Of a stretch of 64,000 nt of DNA, positions 42,451-52,370 are shown piece after piece. The notes beneath the pieces are model-generated. The model had not been told where the DNA came from and did no database searches. It saw only the letters and a list, made by a program, of their open reading frames with translations. Source of the stretch: Rhodocyclaceae bacterium (GTDB lineage: Bacteria > Pseudomonadota > Gammaproteobacteria > Burkholderiales > Usitatibacteraceae); contig JADCIX010000007.1 of assembly GCA_020247545.1 (NCBI GenBank), positions 47,263 to 111,262 of the forward strand. The letters are read 5' to 3'. Position numbers and translations under genes: made by a program. The stretch's first letter is position 1. The number at the start of each line of letters is the position of its first letter.

Positions 42451-44832
42451 CTAGCGTGCCAATTTCAGGCCGACTACCGCGTTAAGGATCGAGTCCCTGG
42501 AAAAGGGCTTTGACACCAAGCCGTCAAACGCGGTTTTGCTGCTCAAAGGTGACTCGCTGGCCAGCAATATTTTTGGCACTTCTCGGCCTTCACCAACGTG
42601 TGAATTTATGGTGGCGACGATGTTAATGCCTTCGACAAAACCGGTGTCGATTGGATCGACCACCACCACGTCAAATTGCTCCTGCACCATGGCATCAAAC
42701 GCCTCTTCCGCGCTCGCCACGACCACCACACGGTAGTCATTTTTTTTCAGCGCCCCCGCAGCGAACATGGTTTGATCCCGCGCAGCATCGATGATTAACA
42801 CCGCCGCCTTCTTCTGCTCGCGCAGTGAATGGCGGGTGATGAGGCTAGATGTCGCGTTAGCATCATCCCGTACGCCGATCACTGCTGCGATTGCTTCGTT
42901 GAGTTGTTGATCGGCGACGGGTTGGCGCAGGTAGGCACTGATTCCATTTTCGCGGCAGGCGATGGCATCACCCGGTTTGCCGTCCGCTGCTAGCATGATG
43001 ATGGCGGTTTGTTTGAGTTGTGGGTGGTGTTTGATGCAGAAAGCTAGGGCGAAACCGTCCAGCGTTGTCAGTTCATCGGATGTGATGACCAGCGGAATCG
43101 GATTCTCTTCTTTCGCCATGCGCGTGAGCAGCCGCAACGCCACATTGGCATTATCCGCCTCGCGCGGCATCATGCGCCAACCCTTTACCAATTCCGCAAG
43201 TTGGGTTCGCTCCTCGATATTTTTGCTGACGATCAGGATCGGAACCCCAGTTAGGGTAACAAACGTCGGTCTCGTAATTGGTGTTTTGCTGTCACTAAAC
43301 GGGAATACGGCGGTGAACTGGAAGCTGCTGCCGAGTTTGCGCTCCTGTACCTCGAGTTTGTTTTCCACCGCACCATCGCCGGTATTGCCAGCGAGTGCGC
43401 GCACGATTTGTCTGGCCAGTGCCAGTTGCATGGCGGCGGACGCGGGCATGGCCTTCGGCTTGATCGAGCCCGGCCGGATGAGTTGCTCTACACTCAATGA
43501 CAGGTGAATTTGTTGCTCTGCGGTGTACTCGGGGGCGATAACGAGTGTCACTTCGGTACGCTGGTCTGTCGGGTGATCGCCTGCTTGCGGCGCGGCAGCC
43601 GAATCGACCAACGGCGCGGATTCGATTGCGTAGTCAAGCAGATTGCGCAGCACCAGCATCAATTTGGCCGCGTCTCCGCAGAGTTCATCAGGAACATCTT
43701 GCTCCACTCGAATCTTTAGTTGTACTTGTCGTTGTGCGGCTTTATCGGCCGGCCCTGCGATCATCTCGGCGAGGCATTCGCGCAGATGAAACGGCGCAAT
43801 CTCCAAGTTGACGATGCCGATTTCGATGCGCGGGAAGTCGAGCAGGCCGGCGACTGCCTCCAACGCGCTGTTTGCGGCAGTCTCTACCCGCCGCAGTTGC
43901 TCGAGCAGGTTTCCGGGCATTTCCAGTTGCTCGGCTCTATGCAAGGCAGAGCCGACCGATTCGTGGGCAACACTGAGTTCACGCACGATCTTGCCGATGA
44001 GTGCCATTTGGTTGGCGATCATGCCCTCTGGAGCCGATTCGGCCACGGCAGCAACCCGCGCAGTTGTCTGGTGGAATAGATGCAGGCGTCCGGTGATGCC
44101 AGACTCATCATCAACCGCGAGTGAGACTTGCGCAATGGCCTCACCACTGAGTAGCGCGAAAGACCGCTGGTCGCGTTGGCTGCTGCCGGGCGCGGCATCA
44201 AACAGTAAATAAAGCGGGCCGCTGCGTTGTTGTGTCGAATTGGAGGCAGCCTCGAATAACTCGGCGCAACTGGTGCCGATAAGCGACTGCGGCGCGACGT
44301 GAATTTCGAAAAGCCGACAAAACGCCTCATTAAGCATTTCAACATTACCCTCGGCATTTTCAACAACACAAGCATCAGTTATGTTCTCCACCAAGTCGAG
44401 CAAGTGCGTGCCGTGGGCATTGGCCGCCGCTTCGTTGGCCTTTTCAAGCGACAGGTCACGCAGCCACACACCAATGCTGACAGGCTTGCCGTTGGTTGCG
44501 GTGACGGCACCGAGCTTGGCTGCCATCGGCAGCACGTCGTGCGGTGCCTCAGCGGTGGCCAAACCGGCCGCGATAATGCCGACTTCCATGGCGTGTGAGC
44601 CGACCTTGCCCTCGGCGATTCGCTGTAGCGTCTGCTCGAAACGCGCCCGGTCGCGACTGGCCACAATGCGCGCAAGATCCCAGCTTTCGACGAGATCAAG
44701 TGCCTCCCCTGTGGGGGGGACATCACCGGCTAATTTCCGCGCGGCAGAGGTGGCGGCGATGACCTTTCCCTCGAGACTAAGCTCGAATATCACTTCGTCG
44801 AGCGCGTTTAGCAGGCCGGCCGGATTCTTCAT
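42451..44832 (-). CDS. Degenerate hybrid sensor kinase: two PAS, kinase-like core, two receiver domains
   Basis: 793 residues from ATG 44832 (MKNPAGLLNALDEVIFELS). Two PAS-like regions (about 5-120 and 150-260) precede a HisKA-like helix pair lacking the usual HE motif (IGKIVRELSVAHESVGSALH). The HATPase keeps the N-box-like LRNLLDYAIES but has no DxGxG box. Receiver 1 has Ser in place of the phosphorylated Asp (LVITSDELTTLDG), while receiver 2 keeps it (VVVVDPIDTGFVEG). It overlaps the pgi stop by ATGA, so the two are translationally coupled. It probably signals without classical phosphotransfer. Confidence 0.78.
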   Translation of the reverse strand: MKNPAGLLNALDEVIFELSLEGKVIAATSAARKLAGDVPPTGEALDLVESWDLARIVASRDRARFEQTLQRIAEGKVGSHAMEVGIIAAGLATAEAPHDVLPMAAKLGAVTATNGKPVSIGVWLRDLSLEKANEAAANAHGTHLLDLVENITDACVVENAEGNVEMLNEAFCRLFEIHVAPQSLIGTSCAELFEAASNSTQQRSGPLYLLFDAAPGSSQRDQRSFALLSGEAIAQVSLAVDDESGITGRLHLFHQTTARVAAVAESAPEGMIANQMALIGKIVRELSVAHESVGSALHRAEQLEMPGNLLEQLRRVETAANSALEAVAGLLDFPRIEIGIVNLEIAPFHLRECLAEMIAGPADKAAQRQVQLKIRVEQDVPDELCGDAAKLMLVLRNLLDYAIESAPLVDSAAAPQAGDHPTDQRTEVTLVIAPEYTAEQQIHLSLSVEQLIRPGSIKPKAMPASAAMQLALARQIVRALAGNTGDGAVENKLEVQERKLGSSFQFTAVFPFSDSKTPITRPTFVTLTGVPILIVSKNIEERTQLAELVKGWRMMPREADNANVALRLLTRMAKEENPIPLVITSDELTTLDGFALAFCIKHHPQLKQTAIIMLAADGKPGDAIACRENGISAYLRQPVADQQLNEAIAAVIGVRDDANATSSLITRHSLREQKKAAVLIIDAARDQTMFAAGALKKNDYRVVVVASAEEAFDAMVQEQFDVVVVDPIDTGFVEGINIVATINSHVGEGREVPKILLASESPLSSKTAFDGLVSKPFSRDSILNAVVGLKLAR

Positions 44833-46370
44833 TCTGTGGAAACAAAGTATTGGCTGATCGGTTCGTCGCCAACTGCTGCGCATGCTTCGCCAACGCGGGG
44901 TAATAGAGTCTTGGCGATGGTTTTGCCAAGCTCGACGCCCCACTGATCAAAACTGTTCACGTGCCATATCACACCCTGCGCAAACACTTTGTGTTCGTAC
45001 AAGGCGATGAGTGCACCCAGGTGAAAGGGATCCAGCCGTTGGAGCTCAATCATGGCAACCGGCCGCCCCCCCTTGTGGACGCGATACGATGGCAAATTCT
45101 CACCGTGGTTGCCAAACCAAAACGCGTTGGCTTGCGCAAACGCGTTGGCCAGCAAGCGTTGGTGTTGGGATTCAGAGCGGCCCTCACGTTCCCGCACGAT
45201 GACGATATCGCTGGAAACGATGTCAGTCCCTTGGTGCAACAACTGATGGAAGGAGTGCTGGCCGTTGGTGCCAGCCTCGCCGAAAATGACCGGGCACGTC
45301 GCGTAATCAATCGCGTTGCCTTCGAGATCAACCGACTTGCCGTTGGACTCCATCTCCAGCTGCTGTAGATGTTTGGGCAATAGCGCCAGACGCTCGGCAT
45401 ACGGCAGCACCGCGTGCGAGGTAATGCCCTTGAAGTTGCGGTTCCACACGCCATAAGCGGCGAGCAGCATCGGCAGATTTTTGGTCAATGGTGCCGATGC
45501 GAAGTGCTGATCCATGGCTGCGGCACCATCCAACATCGCGCGGAAATTGAGAAAGCCCGTGGCCAGCGCAATCGGTAAACCCACGGCCGACCACATCGAG
45601 AATCGGCCACCAACACCGACCGGGAAAGTGAACGTCGCGGCAGGTAAATAACCACGTCGCGCCGCCTCTTCCGGGTTGGCGGTAATCGCTGCGAATTGGG
45701 CCGGGAACGCGCCTTCTCCCGCGCCCGCTTCCAGCCAACCACGCGCGGCCTCGGCGTTGATGGTGGTTTCTTCCGTAGTGAAGGTTTTGGAGATCACCAC
45801 CACCAATGTGGTGAGCGGTGAGAGGGGCGCGGTGATGTCGTCAAACGCGGCACCATCAATGTTGCTTAAGAAGTGAATGTGCGGGCCGTCGGCAAATCGC
45901 GACAGCGCACGTACGGCGAGTTCCGGGCCCAATGCGGACCCACCGATCCCGATCACCAAAACATCCGTGTAGCGATGGTCGGCAAGACTTCTCGCCTTGG
46001 CGTGGCCGCTGCGGACGGCCTCCACCCAATTTTCAATTTTTGCCAACGGCTCGGCGATGTCTGCCGGCAATTTGCCGCTGTCGGGGGATAGGCGCAGCAT
46101 GGTGTGCAAAACCGGACGTTGTTCGGTCAGGTTCATCGCTCGGCCAGAAACAAGGTCCGCCGCTTTCTTGGCTAGGCCGATTTCCGCCGCGAGTTCACCA
46201 AGACTGCTCAGCGCCTCGGCAGGAAGTGTTTGGCGCGTCAAGTCAAGTGAGATTCCGCATGCGCTAACGAGAGTCGGCGGCGTCGGCGCACTCGTCGCTG
46301 CCGCCGATTTCTGCGAGTCTGCGAGCGCCGTCAGCGTTTGCCAGGCCGTCGTGTTTTGCGGTCGTGTCAT
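44829..46370 (-). CDS. pgi: Glucose-6-phosphate isomerase
   Basis: 513 residues. Family signatures: GIGGSALGPELAVRAL, VISKTFTTEETTINA, GGRFSMWSAVGLP and the late GQHSFHQLLHQGTD with catalytic Glu/His regions. It interconverts glucose-6-phosphate and fructose-6-phosphate in the cytoplasm. It is the first gene of an operon whose second gene is the degenerate kinase. Confidence 0.96.
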   Translation of the reverse strand: MTRPQNTTAWQTLTALADSQKSAAATSAPTPPTLVSACGISLDLTRQTLPAEALSSLGELAAEIGLAKKAADLVSGRAMNLTEQRPVLHTMLRLSPDSGKLPADIAEPLAKIENWVEAVRSGHAKARSLADHRYTDVLVIGIGGSALGPELAVRALSRFADGPHIHFLSNIDGAAFDDITAPLSPLTTLVVVISKTFTTEETTINAEAARGWLEAGAGEGAFPAQFAAITANPEEAARRGYLPAATFTFPVGVGGRFSMWSAVGLPIALATGFLNFRAMLDGAAAMDQHFASAPLTKNLPMLLAAYGVWNRNFKGITSHAVLPYAERLALLPKHLQQLEMESNGKSVDLEGNAIDYATCPVIFGEAGTNGQHSFHQLLHQGTDIVSSDIVIVREREGRSESQHQRLLANAFAQANAFWFGNHGENLPSYRVHKGGRPVAMIELQRLDPFHLGALIALYEHKVFAQGVIWHVNSFDQWGVELGKTIAKTLLPRVGEACAAVGDEPISQYFVSTE

Positions 46371-46493
46371 GTGTGTTCGATGCGTTTAGAGTTTGCAGCC
46401 ATTATAGAGACCGGCAGAGGTTACCGGCATGGCAAACACCAATGGCAGAAAAGTTAGGTGGCGAGGCAGGCGGTGTCAGCTAAACTTTTCGTT

Positions 46494-47621
46494 ATGCCGA
46501 TTGCACCGACTCCTCCGACTTTCCGGACTTCACCCCCGCCGCTGCTGCAACATACGCCGCATGGCCTTCACTGTGCTGCGGGGGATTTCTACGTCGATCC
46601 ATGGCGGCCAGTCGACCGGGCTGTCATCACCCACGCGCACAGCGACCATGCCAGGCCGGGGCACGCTGCATATTTGGCGACGCCGGACGCCTTGGGTGTG
46701 CTCAAAGCGCGGCTAGGAGCAAAGGCGACAATTGACACTTTGGCCTATGGTGAGACGGTGACGATGGGCGAGGTGACAGTGTCGCTGCACCCGGCCGGGC
46801 ACGTGCTCGGCAGTGCACAGGTACGCATCGAGCACCGGGGCGAAGTCTGGGTGGTATCCGGCGATTACAAACTCGACCCGGATCCAACCTGCGCGGCGTT
46901 TGCACCGGTGCGTTGTCACACATTCGTCACCGAGTCGACTTTCGGTTTGCCGATCTATCGCTGGCGCACGCCGGAACTGATGTTTGGCGAGATCAATCGG
47001 TGGTGGGCGGAAAATGCCGCAGCCAGTCGCGCCAGTGTGGTGTACGCCTACGCATTTGGCAAAGCGCAGCGTATTTTGGCGAGCATCGACGCCGCTATCG
47101 GGCCAATTATTTGCCACGGTGCGGTTGAAGTCCTAAACCGCGCCTATCGGGATGCGGGAGTGCCGTTGCCCGCCACTTCACTGGTGACGGACCTGCCAAA
47201 GAATTTCGATTTCGGTCGCGCGTTGGTGATTGCACCACCCTCTGCTGCTGGCTCGCCTTGGATGAAACGCTTTGGTGAGCATGCGGATGCGTTTGCCTCG
47301 GGGTGGATGGCAGTACGCGGCGCACGCAAGCAGCGTGGTGTCGATCGCGGTTTTGTCATTTCGGACCACGCCGATTGGCCGGGCCTGTTGACGGCCATTG
47401 CGGAGAGCGGCGCATCACGCGTGCTGGTGACACACGGCAGTGTTCCGGTGATGGTCCGATATCTCCGTGACACGGGGCTGGAGGCGGACGCGCTGGAAAC
47501 CGAATTTTCAGGTGAGGGTGAAGGCGAAGGCCGGGCCGAGGTGTTGGTTGAAACCGCCGCAGAAGCCGAGAGTGCGGCGGAAATTGAAAGTACGGCCGAA
47601 ACTGAAAGTACGGCTTCATGA
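46494..47621 (+). CDS. Ligase-associated DNA exonuclease (metallo-beta-lactamase fold)
   Basis: 375 residues from ATG 46494. Metal-binding HAHSDHARPGH, HPAGHVLGSAQVR, VSGDYK and the beta-CASP-like SDHADW are intact. This family (YhdP/LigD-neighbour type) degrades DNA ends and is encoded beside ATP-dependent ligases. The last 40 residues are a low-complexity Glu/Ala/Ser tail (ETAAEAESAAEIESTAETES). It overlaps the ligase gene by 4 bases (ATGA). Confidence 0.93.
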   Translation: MPIAPTPPTFRTSPPPLLQHTPHGLHCAAGDFYVDPWRPVDRAVITHAHSDHARPGHAAYLATPDALGVLKARLGAKATIDTLAYGETVTMGEVTVSLHPAGHVLGSAQVRIEHRGEVWVVSGDYKLDPDPTCAAFAPVRCHTFVTESTFGLPIYRWRTPELMFGEINRWWAENAAASRASVVYAYAFGKAQRILASIDAAIGPIICHGAVEVLNRAYRDAGVPLPATSLVTDLPKNFDFGRALVIAPPSAAGSPWMKRFGEHADAFASGWMAVRGARKQRGVDRGFVISDHADWPGLLTAIAESGASRVLVTHGSVPVMVRYLRDTGLEADALETEFSGEGEGEGRAEVLVETAAEAESAAEIESTAETESTAS

Positions 47622-49276
47622 AAGACTTCGCCGCGCTGTTCGACGCGCTGGACCAGAGCACCGCGACCGGTGACAAAGTGGCCGCATTGACGGCCTATTT
47701 TCGCGAGGCCGACCCGGCGGACGCTGCTTGGGCGGTGTATTTTTTGACGGGTAATCGGCCCAAACAAGCCGTGCCGAGCAAACGTTTGCATCAAATTGCG
47801 GCGGAGGTAGCTGGTCTGCCAGATTGGTTGTTCGCCGATTGTTACGACCAAGTCGGCGACCTCGCCGAAACGATTGCGCTCATCCTGCCACCGGCAAAAT
47901 CGCGCGCATCGATCAGTTTGAGCGTGTGGGTCACCGAGCGTTTGTTGCCGCTGCGCCAGCTCGACGAGGCGGCGCAACGCGCAGCGCTCACTGCCTACTG
48001 GAGCGAGCTTGCCGGCACCGAGCGTTTCTTGTTCAACAAGCTCATCACCGGTGGCTTTCGGGTCGGTGTCTCAACCCTGCTGGTGGTGCGCGCGCTCGCC
48101 AATGTTTCGGGCGTTGACGCCAAAGTGATTTCGCATCGCCTCGCGGGGGATTGGCAACCGACGGCGCAGAATTTTTCTGCACTGGTGGGGGAGGCATCGA
48201 GTACGTTTGACGTTAGCCAGCCATACCCGTTTTTTCTTGCGCATGCATTGTCAGATGCACCATACACATTGGGCAACGTACACGATTGGCAGGCGGAGTG
48301 GAAGTGGGATGGCATCCGCGGCCAACTCATCAAGCGGCAGGAGCAGTTGTTTCTGTGGTCGCGCGGTGAAGAGTTGGTCTCGGCACAATTTCCGGAAATC
48401 ATCGCTGCCGCCGCGCGCTTGCCGGACGGCGTGCTGGACGGCGAAATTCTGGCGATGCGCGAGGGCAGTGTGATGCCATTTACCGCGCTGCAAAAGCGCC
48501 TGGGCCGCAAGAATCCGGGCAAGAAAATTCAAGCCGACACACCGGTGGCGTTCGTTGCGTACGATTTGTTGGAGGTGGCAGGCGAGGACTGGCGGCAACG
48601 ACCACTACATGAACGTCGAACCAAGCTGCATGAAGTGGTCTACAGCATCGTGCTGGGCGCGGATGAACGGCACGTCATTCAACTCTCCGACATCGTGCGT
48701 GCACCATCGTGGGCGACACTAGCGCTGGCGCGTGATCAATCGCGGAAGAATGGCACCGAAGGCTTAATGTTGAAACGCCGCGATTCCGCTTACGGCGTCG
48801 GGCGCACAGCCACCGGGAAGGGTTTAGGAAATGATTGGTGGAAGTGGAAGGTTGATCCCTTCACTATCGATTGTGTGCTGATGTACGCGCAGCGCGGCCA
48901 CGGCAAACGGGCGAACTTGTATACCGACTATACGTTTGGAATATGGAAGTCTAATAAAGACGGGCAGTTTGGGTCAGAAATGCCTGAAAACGCCCGCCAA
49001 TTGGTTACTTTTGCCAAGGCGTACTCGGGCCTGACCGACGAGGAGATTCGCGAAGTGGATGTGTTTATCCGCAAGAACACGCTAGAAAAATTTGGTCCGG
49101 TGAGGACCGTGAAAGCCGGGATGGTGTTTGAATTGGCGTTCGAGGGTATACAACGGTCGAACCGACACAAGTCAGGTTTCGCAGTACGATTTCCGCGCAT
49201 CACGCGCATTCGGTACGACAAAAAAATTGAAGATGCCGATAGCGTCGAACTGATCGCCGCAATGATGGTGCCATAA
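47618..49276 (+). CDS. ATP-dependent DNA ligase (cisplatin-type, LigC/LigB-like)
   Basis: 552 residues. N-terminal domain about 1-190, then the nucleotidyltransferase with KWDG (Lys229) and DGEILAM, AYDLLE, EGLMLKRRDS, KWKVDPFTIDCVLMYAQ and an OB domain ending GFAVRFPRI. Together with the neighbours it belongs to the bacterial DNA damage response set exonuclease-ligase-helicase-PdeM. The translational overlap upstream supports co-production. Confidence 0.95.
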   Translation: MKDFAALFDALDQSTATGDKVAALTAYFREADPADAAWAVYFLTGNRPKQAVPSKRLHQIAAEVAGLPDWLFADCYDQVGDLAETIALILPPAKSRASISLSVWVTERLLPLRQLDEAAQRAALTAYWSELAGTERFLFNKLITGGFRVGVSTLLVVRALANVSGVDAKVISHRLAGDWQPTAQNFSALVGEASSTFDVSQPYPFFLAHALSDAPYTLGNVHDWQAEWKWDGIRGQLIKRQEQLFLWSRGEELVSAQFPEIIAAAARLPDGVLDGEILAMREGSVMPFTALQKRLGRKNPGKKIQADTPVAFVAYDLLEVAGEDWRQRPLHERRTKLHEVVYSIVLGADERHVIQLSDIVRAPSWATLALARDQSRKNGTEGLMLKRRDSAYGVGRTATGKGLGNDWWKWKVDPFTIDCVLMYAQRGHGKRANLYTDYTFGIWKSNKDGQFGSEMPENARQLVTFAKAYSGLTDEEIREVDVFIRKNTLEKFGPVRTVKAGMVFELAFEGIQRSNRHKSGFAVRFPRITRIRYDKKIEDADSVELIAAMMVP

Positions 49277-49330
49277 CCACCCGATGACGCCGCCGCAAAA
49301 GCAGGGGGGCCGCATTTTTTCCTCGCGGGG

Positions 49331-49500
49331 ATGGCCACAGGCACACTGCCCAATGACAACTTCTGCCTGGACACGATTGGCAACATCAGCCGCCGCTACA
49401 TCACGGCGGATTCTGGCAACTTGCTGCAATTGCCCACCTTCGACAATGACAACCGCATTGCCACCACCGTGGCACCGGGGTTGCGTGCCGCAATCCGCGT
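49331..49500 (+). pseudogene. Possible RHS/YD-repeat remnant
   Basis: In the 280-base gap before the gspE-like gene a frame reads LPNDNFCLDTIGNISRRYIT, then FDNDNRIATTVAPG. The DTIGNIS and DNDNRI spacing resembles YD repeats such as YDxxGNI..YDxxNRL. No start or continuation was found. It is similar in style, not sequence, to the fragment at 37203. Confidence 0.35.
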
Positions 49501-49556
49501 TCTCTTGTGCATACCCAAAACAGTCTCGGTTAAACTAGCCAAAACTCCGGACACAC

Positions 49557-51386
49557 ATGGCCACTCCCGCAATCAAGATAGAAGCGCCAAAATTGGTTCC
49601 CGTCTCACAGCGCGGCAACGCGCCGGAGCGACGTCTGACATTCAAAGAGGTCATTGACGCATTAGTCGAAGACGGTTTTGTCAGTACGCCGGACGCCGAG
49701 CGTATCTTTAAGGAATACCGCGCCAATGGCAGCGATGCCCATCCGCTGGTAGCCCTGTCGTTGGCAAAAATCAAATCGGCCAAACCACCATACCGATCGT
49801 TGGATATCGCCATGTTGACCGAATGGCTTGCCGGACGCCTCGGGCTGCCGTATTACCATATTGATCCGCTGAAAGTTGACATGCGCGCCGTCACGGATGT
49901 GATGTCTTCCGATTACGCCACCAAACGCAATATCCTGCCGGTCGAAGTGCGTGGTCGAACCGCCGTGATTGCCACCGCCGAGCCCTACATCACCTCTTGG
50001 CAGAAGGATTTGGGCGAAATGTTGCGGCTGGAGTTCACAGTCGTGATCGCCAACCCGCTCGACATTACGCGTTACGTTGGTGAGTTCTACAATCTTTCGC
50101 GCTCTGTCAAACGCGCGGAAAAATCTGGTGTTGGCAACGCCGGACTGAATAACTTCGAGCAGCTGGTCGAAATGGGCAAGAGCGGTCGCACCCTCGACGC
50201 TAACGACCATCACATCGTGGTGCTAGTGGACTGGTTATGGCAGTACGCGTTTGACCAGCGCGCCTCCGATATCCATCTGGAGCCGCGCCGTGAAACCGCG
50301 ACGGTTCGGTTTCGTATCGACGGCGTGCTGCACGCGGTTTATCAGATGCCCGCCTCCGTCGCGGTTGCTGTGACGGCGCGTATCAAGATATTGGGCCGGA
50401 TGGATGTGGTGGAGAAGCGCCGCCCGCAGGACGGTCGCATCAAGACGCGTACGCAAGAAGGTCTTGAGATCGAATTGCGCCTCTCAACGCTGCCGACCGC
50501 ACACGGTGAAAAGCTGGTCATGCGTGTGTTTGACCCCGAAGTTTTGGTACGCGACTTCTCCGAGCTGGGCTTCACAGCGGAAGATGATGCCAAGTGGCAA
50601 GAGTTGATCAAACATCCGGGCGGCATCATCTTTGTGACCGGGCCAACTGGTTCGGGCAAAACTACCACGCTCTACACCACACTCAAGCAACTCGCCACGC
50701 CGGAGGTCAACGTGTGCACCATCGAGGACCCGATCGAGATGGTTGAACCCGCGTTTAACCAAATGCAGGTACAGACCAATATTGATTTGGGCTTTGCCGA
50801 GGGAGTGCGTGCGTTGATGCGGCAAGACCCGGACATCATCATGGTCGGTGAGGTGCGCGATCTGCAAACAGCGGAAATGGCGGTTCAGTCCGCACTCACC
50901 GGGCACTTGGTGCTTTCAACGTTGCACACCAATGACGCGCCCACCGCCGTGACGCGCTTACTCGATCTGGGTGTACCTGCGTATCTGTTCAACTCGACCG
51001 TGCTGGGGGTAATGGCGCAGCGCCTGGTGCGGACCTTGTGCCCGCACTGCAAAGAGAAAGTCCCATTCAGCGAGCCGACCGATCATCAACTTTGGCATTC
51101 GCTAGTATCACCCTGGAAAGGTGAGCCGCCCCGTGAGGTATATCGCCCGGTAGGCTGCCTAGAGTGCCGCAATACCGGCTACCTCGGCCGAATGGGTATC
51201 TATGAAATCTTACTGATGAACAACGAGCTGAAGAAACTAGTCAATGAACACGCAGATATCGTTGCCATCACTGAGCAGGCGTACAAGTCGGGCATGAAGC
51301 CACTCAGGCTCTCAGGCGCGATGAAGGTCGCGCAGGGCTTGACCACCATCGACGAAGTGTTGAAGGTTGCGCCGCTGGCGAGTTAG
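49557..51386 (+). CDS. GspE/PilB-type secretion or pilus assembly ATPase
   Basis: 609 residues. N-terminal T2SE_N domain (about 20-180), Walker A TGPTGSGKTTTLYT, Asp box EDPIEMVEP, Walker B DPDIIMVGEVRD and the zinc module CPHCKEK...CLECRNTGY. It powers assembly of type IV pili or type II secretion pseudopili at the inner membrane. No other pilus gene is near; it sits between the ligase and helicase genes. Confidence 0.93.
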   Translation: MATPAIKIEAPKLVPVSQRGNAPERRLTFKEVIDALVEDGFVSTPDAERIFKEYRANGSDAHPLVALSLAKIKSAKPPYRSLDIAMLTEWLAGRLGLPYYHIDPLKVDMRAVTDVMSSDYATKRNILPVEVRGRTAVIATAEPYITSWQKDLGEMLRLEFTVVIANPLDITRYVGEFYNLSRSVKRAEKSGVGNAGLNNFEQLVEMGKSGRTLDANDHHIVVLVDWLWQYAFDQRASDIHLEPRRETATVRFRIDGVLHAVYQMPASVAVAVTARIKILGRMDVVEKRRPQDGRIKTRTQEGLEIELRLSTLPTAHGEKLVMRVFDPEVLVRDFSELGFTAEDDAKWQELIKHPGGIIFVTGPTGSGKTTTLYTTLKQLATPEVNVCTIEDPIEMVEPAFNQMQVQTNIDLGFAEGVRALMRQDPDIIMVGEVRDLQTAEMAVQSALTGHLVLSTLHTNDAPTAVTRLLDLGVPAYLFNSTVLGVMAQRLVRTLCPHCKEKVPFSEPTDHQLWHSLVSPWKGEPPREVYRPVGCLECRNTGYLGRMGIYEILLMNNELKKLVNEHADIVAITEQAYKSGMKPLRLSGAMKVAQGLTTIDEVLKVAPLAS

Positions 51387-51440
51387 TTGTCAGTTAGTCG
51401 CAAGCGGCGGTGCGTGGCGGAGCACCGCCATAATGTCGGC

Positions 51441-52370
51441 ATGAAACTGTTCTACGCCGATGAGTTCGTCCTGCCGTTGCCGGCAGGCCATCGCTTCCCG
51501 ATGCAGAAGTACCGAATGTTGCGCGAGCGGCTGATGGCCTCAGGCGAATTCTTGGCTGATGACTTCTGTGTGCCGCCCGCAGCGACTTTCACCGAGCTGA
51601 CCCGTGCACACGCACCCGACTATGTGCTGCGCGCCGAACGCGGCGAGTTGTCAGCGCAGGAAATGAAGCTGATTGGTTTTCCGTGGTCTCCAGAAATGGT
51701 CGAGCGCTCCAAACGTTCATCGGGTGCGACCATCGGCGCGTGTCGGGCCGCCATCAAGGACGGTGCAGCCGCAAATCTTGCCGGCGGTACCCATCATGCG
51801 TTTTATGACCACGGTGAGGGCTTTTGTGTGTTTAATGATGCGGTAATCGCCGCGCGTGCGATGCAGGCCGAAGGACGCGCAAAAAACGTGGCGGTGATCG
51901 ACTGTGATGTGCATCAAGGTAACGGCACTGCGGCAATCGCCAACGGCGACACCAGCATATTTACCTTCTCCATTCACGGCGTACGCAACTACCCTTTTCG
52001 TCGCGAGTTCGCCAGTGATTTGGATATCGATTTGGCGGACGGCACGGCGGACGACGCCTACCTTGAGGCGTTAAGCGAAGGGCTAAAAGATTTGTTTGGG
52101 CGGTTCACACCGGACCTTGTCATTTATCTCGCTGGTGCCGATCCTTATTTGGATGATCGACTGGGTCGCTTGAAAGTGAGCATTGAGGGCCTTCGTCGTC
52201 GCGACAAAATCGTATTTGATGCTTGCGCCACGCGCAGGCTACCGGTCGCCATTGCGATGGCGGGAGGTTACGCACGCAAAATCGAAGATACGGTTGTGAT
52301 TCACGCGCATACCGTCCTTGCGGCAAAACGGTTTTACACGCGGCAGAGCGCGACTGTGAGTGTGTTGTGA
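51441..52370 (+). CDS. Histone-deacetylase-like amidohydrolase (acetoin utilisation AcuC-type)
   Basis: 309 residues from ATG 51441 (MKLFYADEFVLPLPAGHRFP). Zinc-site motifs GGTHHAFYDHGEGFCVFND, DCDVHQGNGTA and AGADPYLDDRLG are intact. In bacteria these enzymes remove acetyl groups from polyamines or proteins such as acetyl-CoA synthetase. It overlaps the helicase gene by GTGA. Confidence 0.9.
   Translation: MKLFYADEFVLPLPAGHRFPMQKYRMLRERLMASGEFLADDFCVPPAATFTELTRAHAPDYVLRAERGELSAQEMKLIGFPWSPEMVERSKRSSGATIGACRAAIKDGAAANLAGGTHHAFYDHGEGFCVFNDAVIAARAMQAEGRAKNVAVIDCDVHQGNGTAAIANGDTSIFTFSIHGVRNYPFRREFASDLDIDLADGTADDAYLEALSEGLKDLFGRFTPDLVIYLAGADPYLDDRLGRLKVSIEGLRRRDKIVFDACATRRLPVAIAMAGGYARKIEDTVVIHAHTVLAAKRFYTRQSATVSVL

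Noticed and set aside
47144..47977. 277-residue minus-strand frame
   Set aside because: Antisense to the exonuclease-ligase junction, whose motifs and ATGA overlap are convincing.
48981..49002. 20-base match in the ligase gene to the ALDH linker palindrome (3' arm)
   Set aside because: The encoded PENARQLVTFAKAYSG is normal ligase sequence and the other arm is absent, so it is probably coincidence.
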